From Rheinheimera sediminis (GTDB lineage: Bacteria > Pseudomonadota > Gammaproteobacteria > Enterobacterales > Alteromonadaceae): a stretch of DNA of 64,000 nt. The notes under the pieces are model-generated. The model searched no databases, was not told the DNA's origin, and saw only the letters and a list, made by a program, of their open reading frames with translations. The position numbers and the translations under genes are program-made. The stretch spans positions 1 to 64,000 of the forward strand of contig NZ_RZUF01000007.1 of assembly GCF_004005375.1 (NCBI RefSeq), given 5' to 3'. Of this stretch, positions 26,141-34,683 are shown one piece after another (position 1 is the stretch's first letter; every line of letters begins with the position of its first letter).

Positions 26141-26818
26141 CTAAATTTCCGACCAAAGCCTATTCAAAAGCTCAGGTAATAACTTCATATCATGAAATTC
26201 TGTCACTAAAGCGGATGGGCTGGTTTCACCGTGAATGTTGTAAAACAAGGTGTGCATACCAGCGGCCAGGCCTGCTAATACGCCGGGCAGACTATCTTCT
26301 ATCACCACGCAATGCTCTGGTTTTGTGCCAAGGCTGGCTGCGGCGTGCAGATAGAGTTGCGGGTCTGGTTTAAAGCGCTGGATATCGTAGGCACTGAAGA
26401 CTTTTGATCCTGAAACAGGGTCGTGAAAAAATTCAGCAAGGTCACATAGCTCCAGCGCCTGTTGTACTTTAAAGCGGGGGCCATTGCTAACCACCGCCAT
26501 AGGCCAGCCTTGCTGCTGACAAAACTGCAGGGCTGGTTTTATACCTGCTACAGCTTTAAGTTCGGCCTGAAATAGCTGCTGCACTAAAGCGCGGTAACGA
26601 GGTTCTGTATCATCCTTTAAACGAACCCCGTGCAGTTTTGCCAGTGTGTCGAAGATATCCGCCAGTTGGCCACCTCTATAATCCCGGATCAGTTCTGGTA
26701 CTGAAAGTATCACGCCATAATCGGAAAAAATCTGCGCTAAGGCCTGATTACACAAGCCTTCGCTATCGACTAAGGTGCCGTCGCTGTCAAACAGCAGGCA
26801 GGGATCCATAGCCTTCAT
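26141..26818 (-). CDS. HAD-superfamily sugar phosphatase, YieH-like
   Basis: A 225-residue HAD hydrolase of the beta-phosphoglucomutase-like subfamily. Motif I is LLFDSDGTLVDSEG, where the first Asp is the nucleophile and the usual FDxDGT holds; motif II is VVSNGPRFKVQQ; motif III/IV is RFKPDPQLYLHAA followed by VVIEDSLPGV. FSAYDIQRFKPDP is very like the E. coli 6-phosphogluconate phosphatase YieH, so a sugar-phosphate substrate is likely. Its ATG overlaps the stop of the GH92 gene by four bases. It may drain a phosphorylated sugar intermediate of mannose or mannonate use. Confidence 0.85.
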   Translation of the reverse strand: MKAMDPCLLFDSDGTLVDSEGLCNQALAQIFSDYGVILSVPELIRDYRGGQLADIFDTLAKLHGVRLKDDTEPRYRALVQQLFQAELKAVAGIKPALQFCQQQGWPMAVVSNGPRFKVQQALELCDLAEFFHDPVSGSKVFSAYDIQRFKPDPQLYLHAAASLGTKPEHCVVIEDSLPGVLAGLAAGMHTLFYNIHGETSPSALVTEFHDMKLLPELLNRLWSEI

Positions 26819-29235
26819 TGGGTCCGGTTTTTATTCGGTTGATCAGACATCTTTAGCACCAGCTCCCCACCGTTAATAATTTCGCTATGGTATAAAAAGC
26901 TGCGTTGCAAAGTTTTACCATTTAAGCGGATTTCGCTGATATAAGGCCGGTTTTTGCCGTTATTCAGGGTTTTAATTTTAAACTCTTTGCCCGGATAAAA
27001 AGCTGGGTCGAGCTGAATACGGACCTCATCAAACAGCGGGCTGCCCAGTTGATAAACAGGATCGGCTTCGACACCTCCGGACAGCTGAAACAGGCCTATT
27101 TTCATCAGCACCGACAAACTACCCATCAGGCCCTGATCTTCATCGCCGTTGTAGCCACGGTCTGGTGATAAATGGCTGTACACAGTATCAACAATTTGTC
27201 TGGACCAATACTGCGTCAGCCATGGCGCTCCGGCCGCGCTGAAAATAAAAGCGGTTTGCATACTGGGCTGATTGCCGTAGTTAATAGGGCTGCGGCGGTA
27301 TTCTTCATGGGTTTCCTGAGCATGGGCTGTGCCTGAGGTAAAGCCTTGTTTTTGCGCCGTTTTAAAGTCTTGGTCTAATCGGGTTATCAGCTTGTCTTTG
27401 CCACCCATCAGCTCTGCCAGGCCCTTGATATCATGAGGTACAAACCAGGTTGCCTGAGCCGGGTTGGCTTCAACAAAACCATTTTCGTACTCGTGCGGGT
27501 CAAAAGGCGTTTGCCAGCTGCCGTCGATAGTACGGGGTCGCATATAACCTGTTTGGCTATCGAACTGGTTGCGGTAGTTTTGCGCTCTTTTGCTGTAAAG
27601 TTTTGCGTCTTCTACCTTGCCTAAAGCCGTCGCCAGCTGCGCCAGCGCATGATCCTGAAAGGCATATTCTAAGGTTTGGCCAGAGCCGCGTCTGTGACTG
27701 CCGTAGTTACTTTCAGTTTCTGGCAGAGGGTAGGGAATGTAACCCTGCTGCAGATAATACTGCATGCCACCGCCTGTGCTGCTGTAATGCTCGTAACCAG
27801 CGCGCGCCATCACACCTTCGATGCTATGGTTATGTTTCATCGCTTGGTAAGCGGCCTGAATATCAAAATACTGTTGATTTTTATACAAGCCTTTTTGATA
27901 GTTCGAGACTAAAAATGGCGTCGTAGGTGCGCCTGTCATCACCAGTGTATCCTGACCACCGGATGGGCCACGCGGAATAAAACCACCGTCTTTGGCGTAC
28001 TGCAGCAGGCTGTTGCCCATATCGGCAGCAATTTGTGGGTAAGCCAGCGGCCACAAGGTAGCTATAGTCCACTGCGCACCCCAGAAAGAATCCGAGTTGT
28101 GATGGTTAAATTTAGGTTTTCCAGCTGCATCCAATGGTAACTGCCGGATTACAGCTTCAGTGCCAGATAAGTCGGTGTACTGACCGTTCACGTCGGAGAC
28201 AGCGCGGCGGCCTTGCAGTGAATGCCATAAGTCAGTGTAAAAACGGCGTTGCTGCTGCTCAGTGCCGCCGCTAATAGCGATGCGACTTAAAGCGTTATTC
28301 CATTCTTGCCTGGCTTCTTGCTGCACTTTGGCAAAATCCCAGTGCGGCAGTTCGGTGTCGGCATTGAGTCTGGCGTTGTCGACTGATACATAAGAAATAC
28401 CCACTTTCAGCAGCGTAGGCTGGCTGCTGCCTGTCAGAGTCACAACCACGCCGGCATCATCGCCATCAACACCGCTGACATTATGAAACAGCATATTGCC
28501 ACGCCAGGCATCCAGTTGTTTCACCTTCTGATTAAAGCGGGCATAAAAATACACTTTGACCGGCTTAGTGCGCCGCTCTGTGCCCTGATTGGTGATATAG
28601 CCAACAACAGCATCATCGCCTTGCAAGTTGGCGTGCGCATGGCCAAGGCGTGATGGGCCCATTACGCCGCCTAACTGAAACAGCACCTGCTGGGGCTGGT
28701 TAGCCGCGTAGGTATACTGATGAAAACCTACTCTGGAGGTAGCGGTTAATGCCACTTCTATCTGGTAACGGTCCAGCTTCAGTTGATGAAAACCTGGCTG
28801 AACCCTTTCGCCGTTGTGCGAAAAATCTGAATAATAATCGGTTTTTAACTGCTCCAGCTTTTGCGTCGAAGAGAGTGGCATCACAGATAAACCGGCCAGC
28901 TGCCATTCGTGGATATGGTTAAAGCCTTTGATTTGTTTAGAATGATAACGGTAGCCGCTGCCCCATTCACCTTCAATGTCGGTATCCGGAAATAAGCTGA
29001 CCATACCAAAAGGCCGGGCGGCTGAGCTGAAGAAAAACCAGCGGCTGTTGGCGCTGTCCAGGTAGGGGTAGACCAAATCAACAGGCTCTCTGCTTGCAGC
29101 TGCAGTGACTGGCACCAGACCACAGCACAGCATCAGTGTAAGTAGGGCAGAGCGAAGCTTGGTAGTTCTAAGCTTTGCGCTAAAACAAGGCTTAGGTTGA
29201 ATAGCCAGAGGCTGGGTTGAAAAGAGGGCTGTCAT
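26815..29235 (-). CDS. GH92 family alpha-mannosidase, exported
   Basis: A protein of 806 residues matching family 92 of exo-acting, calcium-dependent alpha-mannosidases. The N-terminal beta-sandwich has PYLDSANSRWFFFSSAARP and GFNHIHEWQLAG; the barrel domain has PKFNHHNSDSFWGAQWT, the substrate-contact stretch HEEYRRSPINYGNQPSMQ and the YNGDEDQGLMGSL motif that corresponds to the family GNxDxGxM signature. I chose the ATG at 29235, with AAGG six bases upstream, over a TTG nine codons earlier. The N terminus has a long positively charged leader before a hydrophobic core (SALLTLMLCCGLVPVTAAA), so export to the periplasm is likely. A GntR operator lies 46 bases upstream. It is translated together with the YieH-like gene. 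Confidence 0.92.
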   Translation of the reverse strand: MTALFSTQPLAIQPKPCFSAKLRTTKLRSALLTLMLCCGLVPVTAAASREPVDLVYPYLDSANSRWFFFSSAARPFGMVSLFPDTDIEGEWGSGYRYHSKQIKGFNHIHEWQLAGLSVMPLSSTQKLEQLKTDYYSDFSHNGERVQPGFHQLKLDRYQIEVALTATSRVGFHQYTYAANQPQQVLFQLGGVMGPSRLGHAHANLQGDDAVVGYITNQGTERRTKPVKVYFYARFNQKVKQLDAWRGNMLFHNVSGVDGDDAGVVVTLTGSSQPTLLKVGISYVSVDNARLNADTELPHWDFAKVQQEARQEWNNALSRIAISGGTEQQQRRFYTDLWHSLQGRRAVSDVNGQYTDLSGTEAVIRQLPLDAAGKPKFNHHNSDSFWGAQWTIATLWPLAYPQIAADMGNSLLQYAKDGGFIPRGPSGGQDTLVMTGAPTTPFLVSNYQKGLYKNQQYFDIQAAYQAMKHNHSIEGVMARAGYEHYSSTGGGMQYYLQQGYIPYPLPETESNYGSHRRGSGQTLEYAFQDHALAQLATALGKVEDAKLYSKRAQNYRNQFDSQTGYMRPRTIDGSWQTPFDPHEYENGFVEANPAQATWFVPHDIKGLAELMGGKDKLITRLDQDFKTAQKQGFTSGTAHAQETHEEYRRSPINYGNQPSMQTAFIFSAAGAPWLTQYWSRQIVDTVYSHLSPDRGYNGDEDQGLMGSLSVLMKIGLFQLSGGVEADPVYQLGSPLFDEVRIQLDPAFYPGKEFKIKTLNNGKNRPYISEIRLNGKTLQRSFLYHSEIINGGELVLKMSDQPNKNRTQ

Positions 29236-29280
29236 CAGGTGCCTTACTAAAAGTCGCTGCAAGATGCCCTATGTATAACA

Positions 29281-29297
29281 AATTGGACGGGCCAATT
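29281..29297. promoter_or_regulatory. GntR operator in front of the GH92 gene
   Basis: AATTGGACGGGCCAATT is a near-perfect dyad matching TTGGNCNGNCCAA sites between gntR and manD. It sits just upstream of the GH92 start, where it could block transcription. Confidence 0.65.
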
Positions 29298-29337
29298 GCA
29301 ATACTGGCTTGTCCGGATTTGTGTTTGGTAGGAGTAT

Positions 29338-30075
29338 CTAGTCCGCAATCAGCAAAATATAAGCTTCAGTGACTTGGGCTATATGCTCCTGCATCGCGGC
29401 TCTGGCGCCTGCTGCGTCGCGGCGGCTTAAGCATTGATAAATTCTTTCGTGTGCCTGAATATTCGGGCCCGCCACCTGACGGCGGATTTTCTCAGCAAAC
29501 AATCTGCTGATTTCCGACGACTCCCGTAAAGTCCAGAGCCATTCCACCATAGATTGCAAAGCGCTGTTACGGGTGGCGCTGGCGATCAACTGATGAAATT
29601 TGCCGTCAAAAGCTTCTGCTTCAGCGGTTTTTTGTGCGGCGACCAAAGCGATCATCTGGTTTAAATAGGCTTTGAGTTTTAACAACTCTTCATTACTGAT
29701 GCGCTCTGCAGCTAATGCTGCTGCATCACCTTCCACCAACAAGCGGGCTTCCATTATTTCCAATGGACCTGGCGCGTCGTCGGCCAAAATAGAGCTTTTC
29801 AATGCAGCAGATTTCAGTACATAAACCCCTGAACCAGGTTTGATTTCAACCAGCCCTGATACTTCCAGCGCGATCAGTGCTTCACGCACCGTCTGACGGC
29901 TCACATCATACAACTGAGCTAAATCACGTTCGGCTGGCAGCCGATCGCCTGTATTTAATTCACCTTTGGCGATGTTTTGCGCCAACTTGTCGGCGATTGA
30001 TAAATAAAGGCGTGGGCTATGCCCCTGGCTGCGTTCTGTACTGAGCTTCAGTGCTGAGTCTGTTATTTGTGTCAT
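29338..30075 (-). CDS. GntR family transcriptional regulator (FadR/UxuR subgroup)
   Basis: A regulator of 245 residues. The N-terminal winged helix has LSIADKLAQNIAKGELNTGD, LPAERDLAQLYDVSRQTVRE and IKPGSGVYVL. The rest is a helical FCD domain with metal/effector-site features (EARLLVEGDAAALAAER, FDGKFHQLIASATRN, HERIYQCLSRRD). The start is the ATG at 30075; 37 upstream codons overlap the operator region. It diverges from manD. Its likely sites, TTGGNCNGNCCAA, resemble the TTGGTNNACCAA dyads of E. coli UxuR/ExuR, so control by a hexuronate or aldonate such as mannonate or fructuronate is a fair inference. Confidence 0.9.
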   Translation of the reverse strand: MTQITDSALKLSTERSQGHSPRLYLSIADKLAQNIAKGELNTGDRLPAERDLAQLYDVSRQTVREALIALEVSGLVEIKPGSGVYVLKSAALKSSILADDAPGPLEIMEARLLVEGDAAALAAERISNEELLKLKAYLNQMIALVAAQKTAEAEAFDGKFHQLIASATRNSALQSMVEWLWTLRESSEISRLFAEKIRRQVAGPNIQAHERIYQCLSRRDAAGARAAMQEHIAQVTEAYILLIAD

Positions 30076-30093
30076 CTTGGCTTCAAATTTATT

Positions 30094-30166
30094 TTGGTCT
30101 GTCCAAATATTTAATATTGCAAATTGGACGGACCAAATGTTAGTGTTAATCAATAGGCCTGACCAA
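30094..30166. promoter_or_regulatory. Three GntR operators in the divergent gntR-manD promoter region
   Basis: TTGGTCTGTCCAA (30094-30106), TTGGACGGACCAA (30124-30136) and TAGGCCTGACCAA (30154-30166) share the pattern TTGGNCNGNCCAA, with one mismatch in the third. They are spaced exactly 30 bases apart start to start, about three helical turns, so bound dimers would lie on the same face of the DNA. Confidence 0.75.
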
Positions 30167-30254
30167 TTTAGTCTGTCGACCAGCACAATTCAAGCCTGGC
30201 GGTCAAAATGACTACCAGGTTAGCAGTTAAGTTGGTTTAAATTTAGGGAAATAT

Positions 30255-31463
30255 ATGAAAATTATTGATGCAAAAGTTATTGTCACCTGCCCGGGCAGGA
30301 ACTTTGTCACTATTAAAATCACCACAGATCAAGGCCTGTATGGCATAGGTGATGCGACCCTCAATGGTCGTGAGCTGGCCGTCGCCAGTTATTTACAGGA
30401 TCACCTGATCCCTTGTCTGATTGGCCGTGATGCCAGCCGTATCGAAGATATCTGGCAGTTTTTTTATCGTGGTGCGTACTGGCGTCGTGGCCCTGTCGGG
30501 ATGACTGCTATTGCCGCTATCGACGTGGCCTTGTGGGACATTAAAGCCAAAGCCGCCAATATGCCGTTGTATCAGCTGTTGGGTGGTCGCAGCCGCGATG
30601 GTGTGATGGTGTATGGTCATGCCAATGGCCGTGATATCGCCGAAACCGTCGCTGAAGTAGGCCGTTATATTGATATGGGCTACAAAGCGATCCGTGCTCA
30701 AACCGGCGTGCCAGGCCTTGCCAGTACTTATGGTGTGTCTGGCGATAAAATGTATTACGAACCAGCAGACGGCAATCTGCCGACCGAAAACCTGTGGTCG
30801 ACCAGCAAGTATTTAAACTCTGTGCCTAAACTGTTTGAAACGCTGCGCGATACCTACGGTTTTGAGCATCACTTATTACACGACACCCATCATCGTTTAA
30901 CGCCTATTGAAGCGGCGCAACTGGGTAAGTCGTTAGAACCCTACAAATTATTCTGGCTGGAAGATGCTGTGCCTGCTGAGCTGCAGGAAGGCTTCCGCTT
31001 GTTCCGTCATCACACCACCACTCCAATAGCTGTGGGTGAGGTGTTTGCGTCTATTCATGATTGCCAGCAACTGATCAGCGAACAGCTGATTGACTATATC
31101 CGAACCACCATAGTGCACGGTGGCGGTATCACGCATTTACGCCGTATTGCCCATCTGGCCGAGCTGTACCATGTCCGTACCGGTTTCCATGGTGCCACCG
31201 ATTTAAGTCCTGTCACTATGGGCGCTGCGCTGCACTTTGATACCTGGGTGCCGAACTTTGGTATTCAGGAATATATGCGTCATACACCGGAAACGGATGC
31301 CGTGTTCCCGCATGACTACCACTTTGATCAGGGCTATCTGAAAATTGGTGAAACACCGGGCCATGGTGTCGATATCGATGAAGCTTTAGCTGCCAAATAC
31401 CCGTACCAACGTGCTTATCTGCCGGTCAACCGGTTAGAAGACGGCACCATGTTTAACTGGTAA
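30255..31463 (+). CDS. manD: D-mannonate dehydratase, enolase superfamily (ManD/RspA type)
   Basis: An enzyme of 402 residues that dehydrates D-mannonate to 2-keto-3-deoxygluconate using Mg2+. Diagnostic parts are [19 protein letters not shown], the metal and acid/base stretch [19 protein letters not shown] and AVGEVFAS with Glu ligands, and [17 protein letters not shown] followed by [13 protein letters not shown] with the catalytic His. These match the high-activity ManD group rather than the unrelated UxuA family, which is not present here. The ATG at 30255 follows AGGGAAATAT. It opens the operon manD-kdgK-fructokinase-isomerase-permease and receives the UxuB product made by the 11-kb operon. 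Confidence 0.95.
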   Translation: MKIIDAKVIVTCPGRNFVTIKITTDQGLYGIGDATLNGRELAVASYLQDHLIPCLIGRDASRIEDIWQFFYRGAYWRRGPVGMTAIAAIDVALWDIKAKAANMPLYQLLGGRSRDGVMVYGHANGRDIAETVAEVGRYIDMGYKAIRAQTGVPGLASTYGVSGDKMYYEPADGNLPTENLWSTSKYLNSVPKLFETLRDTYGFEHHLLHDTHHRLTPIEAAQLGKSLEPYKLFWLEDAVPAELQEGFRLFRHHTTTPIAVGEVFASIHDCQQLISEQLIDYIRTTIVHGGGITHLRRIAHLAELYHVRTGFHGATDLSPVTMGAALHFDTWVPNFGIQEYMRHTPETDAVFPHDYHFDQGYLKIGETPGHGVDIDEALAAKYPYQRAYLPVNRLEDGTMFNW

Positions 31464-31518
31464 GCCGTATGAGCTGCATGGACTGTTCAACTTTATTGCT
31501 GCCACAGCGGGGCAACCT

Positions 31519-32493
31519 ATGATTGCCGTGCTGGGCGAGGTGATGATTGAACTGGCTCCGGCCGGAGCCGGTCTATACCGCTCTGGTGTTGCTGGTGATA
31601 CCTACAACACCGCAGTGATGCTCAGCCTGATGGGCGCTGACGTCTGTTATGCCACAGCTTTGGGTGATGACAGCTTCAGCACTGAAATTCGTCAGGCCAT
31701 GCAACAGCATGGCCTGAATAACGCTGCGGTACTGACCTTAAAAGCGCAGCAGCCCGGGTTGTATTGCATCAGCAACAGTGCCAATGGCGAACGTAGTTTT
31801 AGCTATTGGCGCCAGCAGTCTGCGGCGCGGCAAGCTTTTCAGTCCGAAGTATTGTTTGAACAGTTGCTGCAGGCCATCAGCCAATGCACTGATGTTTATT
31901 GGAGCGGTATTACGCTGGCGCTGATGAGCGATGTGGTGTTGTCGCGTTGGTTAACATTTTTACAGCAGCTGCAAAGTCGCGGTGGCCGGGTTTGTTTTGA
32001 TACAAATTTTCGTGCGGCTTTATGGCTGGGCCGCGACGACAAGCTGCTGTGTTATCAAGCGGCTTTACTGCACTGCGATTATTTTCTGCCAAGTCTGGAC
32101 GATTGTCTGTCTATCTGGGGTTGTGACAGTCTGACCCAAGCTCTTGAGCAATTGCAAAGTTTGCTCCCTGTATCTTCCCCTGTGATTTGCCTGACCGCAG
32201 ACCAACTGGTGTTTTGGCTTGAAGCAGGCACCTTGAGTCAGTTCAGTCTGCAATTCAGTGAACAGATGCTGGATGCAACAGGGGCTGGCGATGCCTTTAG
32301 CGGCGCTTTGATTGCTGCTTTGCAACAAGGTTTGGAAGCTGCCGTGGCCATAGAGATTGCTCACTCTGCAGCGAGTCTGGTGGTGCAGCATCAGGGCGCT
32401 ATTTTACCCGATGTGGTTTGGCCTGCGTTGAGACAACAGCTACAGCAACTGGGGTTGCCGCCACAAACAGCAAAAAGTGGGAATTCTGTATGA
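31519..32493 (+). CDS. kdgK: 2-keto-3-deoxygluconate kinase, PfkB family
   Basis: A 324-residue PfkB kinase. MIAVLGEVMIELAP at the N terminus, the sugar-contact region GVAGDTYNTAVML and DATGAGDAFSGALIAALQQG with the anion hole and catalytic Asp are as in KdgK. SYWRQQSAARQAF resembles the KDG-binding region with its Arg. It follows manD and would phosphorylate the ManD product to KDPG for Entner-Doudoroff aldolase, which is not in this window. The stop overlaps the next gene by four bases. Confidence 0.9.
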   Translation: MIAVLGEVMIELAPAGAGLYRSGVAGDTYNTAVMLSLMGADVCYATALGDDSFSTEIRQAMQQHGLNNAAVLTLKAQQPGLYCISNSANGERSFSYWRQQSAARQAFQSEVLFEQLLQAISQCTDVYWSGITLALMSDVVLSRWLTFLQQLQSRGGRVCFDTNFRAALWLGRDDKLLCYQAALLHCDYFLPSLDDCLSIWGCDSLTQALEQLQSLLPVSSPVICLTADQLVFWLEAGTLSQFSLQFSEQMLDATGAGDAFSGALIAALQQGLEAAVAIEIAHSAASLVVQHQGAILPDVVWPALRQQLQQLGLPPQTAKSGNSV

Positions 32494-33461
32494 ACAAAGT
32501 GATTTGTTTTGGTGAAGCACTGATCGATTTTATCAGTGGTCAAAGCCTGCTCTTGGATGGCTTAACTTTACCTCAATTCGGCCAATATCCCGGCGGTGCT
32601 CCAGCCAATGCTGCAGTGGCAGTGGCCAAATTAGGCGGCAACGCCAGTTTTGTCGGGCAGGTCGGGCGCGACTTATTTGGTGATTTTCTGAAAGCTGCCT
32701 TGCAGCATTATGGCGTCGACACCAGTGCGCTGGCGCAGCATGCCACAGCCAAAACGGCTTTGGCTTTTGTTGCCCATGATGATAAAGGCGAGCGCAGTTT
32801 TTCTTTTTACCGTGATGCTTCGGCTGATTTGTTGTTCAGTAAAACACAAATTACTCCGCAGCTGTTTGAACAAGCTAAAGTACTGCATTTTTGCAGCAAC
32901 ACGCTGGTAGAACCTGCTATAGCGGAAGTGACAGCTGAGCTGTTGCGCCAGGCCAAAAGCCATGGACTCTGGCTGAGCTTTGATGTCAATTTACGTCATA
33001 ACCTCTGGGCTGACGGTAGCGCCAATGCTGACGTAGTGCGCCGTTTTGTCGCACAAGCCGATATTCTGAAATTCTCTTTGGACGAAATGCTGTATTTACT
33101 CAATGACACTAGCATGGATATTCCTGCTTATGTGCAGCAACTACTGGGCCATAAAGCACAACTGGTGGTGATTACGCACGACGATAAACCACTGCAGTAC
33201 TTCAGCCGCTATGGCAGTGGCATCTTGGTCGTACCGCAAGTTCAGGTGGTGGATACCACTTGCGGGGGTGACGCTTTTAGTGGTGGTTTGTTGTATCAGC
33301 TTTGTCAGTTGGATGATTTAGATAGCTTTTGTCAGTCGAATGCTGATGTTGTAACAACACTGAATTTCGCAGCCCGCTGTGGCGCTTTTGCTGTAACCAG
33401 ACCAGGAGCCTTTCCGGCTTTGCCCGTGCTGGCTGATGTCACAACTGCTGCAGATCACTAA
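32490..33461 (+). CDS. Fructokinase/mannofructokinase, PfkB family, with an altered anion-hole motif
   Basis: A PfkB kinase of 323 residues, with MNKVICFGEALIDF, the sugar site QYPGGAPANAAVAVAKLGG and the family signature region near residue 255. There the usual DTTGAGDAF reads DTTCGGDAF: Cys258-Gly259-Gly260 before the catalytic Asp261 (codons 33261-33272). The Asp is kept, so activity is likely, but the anion hole is unusual. The start is the ATG at 32490, overlapping the kdgK stop as ATGA. Together with the isomerase encoded next it would turn mannose into fructose-6-phosphate, as proposed for the mannose routes of Shewanella. Confidence 0.85.
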   Translation: MNKVICFGEALIDFISGQSLLLDGLTLPQFGQYPGGAPANAAVAVAKLGGNASFVGQVGRDLFGDFLKAALQHYGVDTSALAQHATAKTALAFVAHDDKGERSFSFYRDASADLLFSKTQITPQLFEQAKVLHFCSNTLVEPAIAEVTAELLRQAKSHGLWLSFDVNLRHNLWADGSANADVVRRFVAQADILKFSLDEMLYLLNDTSMDIPAYVQQLLGHKAQLVVITHDDKPLQYFSRYGSGILVVPQVQVVDTTCGGDAFSGGLLYQLCQLDDLDSFCQSNADVVTTLNFAARCGAFAVTRPGAFPALPVLADVTTAADH

Positions 33462-33468
33462 GGAACCT

Positions 33469-34671
33469 ATGATGCACGACCCAACTATTCCCGCTTTAAC
33501 AACAACGTACAGCACAGAGTTTTTGCTGTCGCATTGCCGCGATATTTTGTCTTTTTACGATCCACGAGTGATAGACCCCAAAGGCGGCTTTTTCCATAAC
33601 TATCTGGATAATGGTGCGCTGTTTAATCCGGGTTTTCGCCAATTGGTCAGCAGTACCCGGCTGATTGTCAACTATGCGCGTGCCAGTCAAGTCCTGAAAG
33701 AACCCCGTTACATGGAGTATGCCTTACATGGTCTGAACTACCTGGAAACCGTGCACTGGCAGGCTGAAACTCGAACATATGCATGGACTTTACAAGACCA
33801 TCAGCCGCTGGATATGACCCAGCAGGCTTATGGCTATGCCTTTGTGTTATTGGCCTATGCCGCAGTGCATAAAGCCGGAGTGGCAGACAGAGCGGCCAAA
33901 TTGGCGGAAACCTTCGAGCTATTGCAACAACGCTTCTGGCAGGAAGAATTTGGCTTGTATGCCGACGAAATCAGCGCTGCGGGGGTGTTGAGTTCGTACC
34001 GCGGCCAGAACGCCAATATGCATTTGTGCGAAGCCATGATTGCCGCTTATGACGCCACAGGTGAAGCGCATTATCTGGCAAGAGCCAAGCAAATTGCTCA
34101 CAACATCACAGTACGTCAAGCCAGTCTGACCGACGGTTTGGTATGGGAGCATTACGATGTGCAGTTCCAGCCCGACTGGGATTACAACAAAGCTGACCCT
34201 AAAAACTTGTACCGCCCTTGGGGCTTCCAGCCTGGCCATCAGACCGAGTGGAGCAAATTACTGCTGCAAATTCACCGTTTTTCGCCTGATGCAGCTTTGG
34301 TTGAAAAGGCCTGTAGCCTGTTTGACCGCGCTTTTGCTGCGGCATGGGACTCAGAGCACGGCGGCTTGATTTACGGCTACGACCCACAAGGCAACTGGTG
34401 TGATGACGACAAATATTTCTGGGTGCAGGCCGAAAGTTTTGCCGCTGCCGCTTTGCTCTATCAACAAAAAGCAGAGCCTAAGTATCTGCAGGCCTATGAG
34501 CAATTGTGGACATACAGCTGGCAACATTTTGTTGACCATCAATACGGCGCCTGGTTTCGCCTGCTGACAAGGGACAACCGCAAATACTCCAATGAAAAAA
34601 GCAGTGCCGGAGCTAAGTGTGATTACCACACCTTGTGTGCCTGTTTTGATGCACTGGCGGCTATGGCATAA
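33469..34671 (+). CDS. AGE-family mannose isomerase / sugar 2-epimerase
   Basis: A 400-residue (alpha/alpha)6-barrel protein of the N-acylglucosamine 2-epimerase superfamily. RGQNANMHLCEAMIAAYDA, PWGFQPGHQTEWSKLLL and KYFWVQAESFAAAALLY carry the His residues of the active site. The sequence resembles YihS/mannose isomerases more than GlcNAc epimerases, and the neighbours (fructokinase, FucP-like permease, GH92 across the divergent promoter) fit mannose-to-fructose conversion. The ATG at 33469 follows AAGGAACCT; another ATG comes one codon later. It lies eight bases after the fructokinase gene. Confidence 0.88.
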   Translation: MMHDPTIPALTTTYSTEFLLSHCRDILSFYDPRVIDPKGGFFHNYLDNGALFNPGFRQLVSSTRLIVNYARASQVLKEPRYMEYALHGLNYLETVHWQAETRTYAWTLQDHQPLDMTQQAYGYAFVLLAYAAVHKAGVADRAAKLAETFELLQQRFWQEEFGLYADEISAAGVLSSYRGQNANMHLCEAMIAAYDATGEAHYLARAKQIAHNITVRQASLTDGLVWEHYDVQFQPDWDYNKADPKNLYRPWGFQPGHQTEWSKLLLQIHRFSPDAALVEKACSLFDRAFAAAWDSEHGGLIYGYDPQGNWCDDDKYFWVQAESFAAAALLYQQKAEPKYLQAYEQLWTYSWQHFVDHQYGAWFRLLTRDNRKYSNEKSSAGAKCDYHTLCACFDALAAMA

Positions 34672-34683
34672 CAGAGGTTTTTT

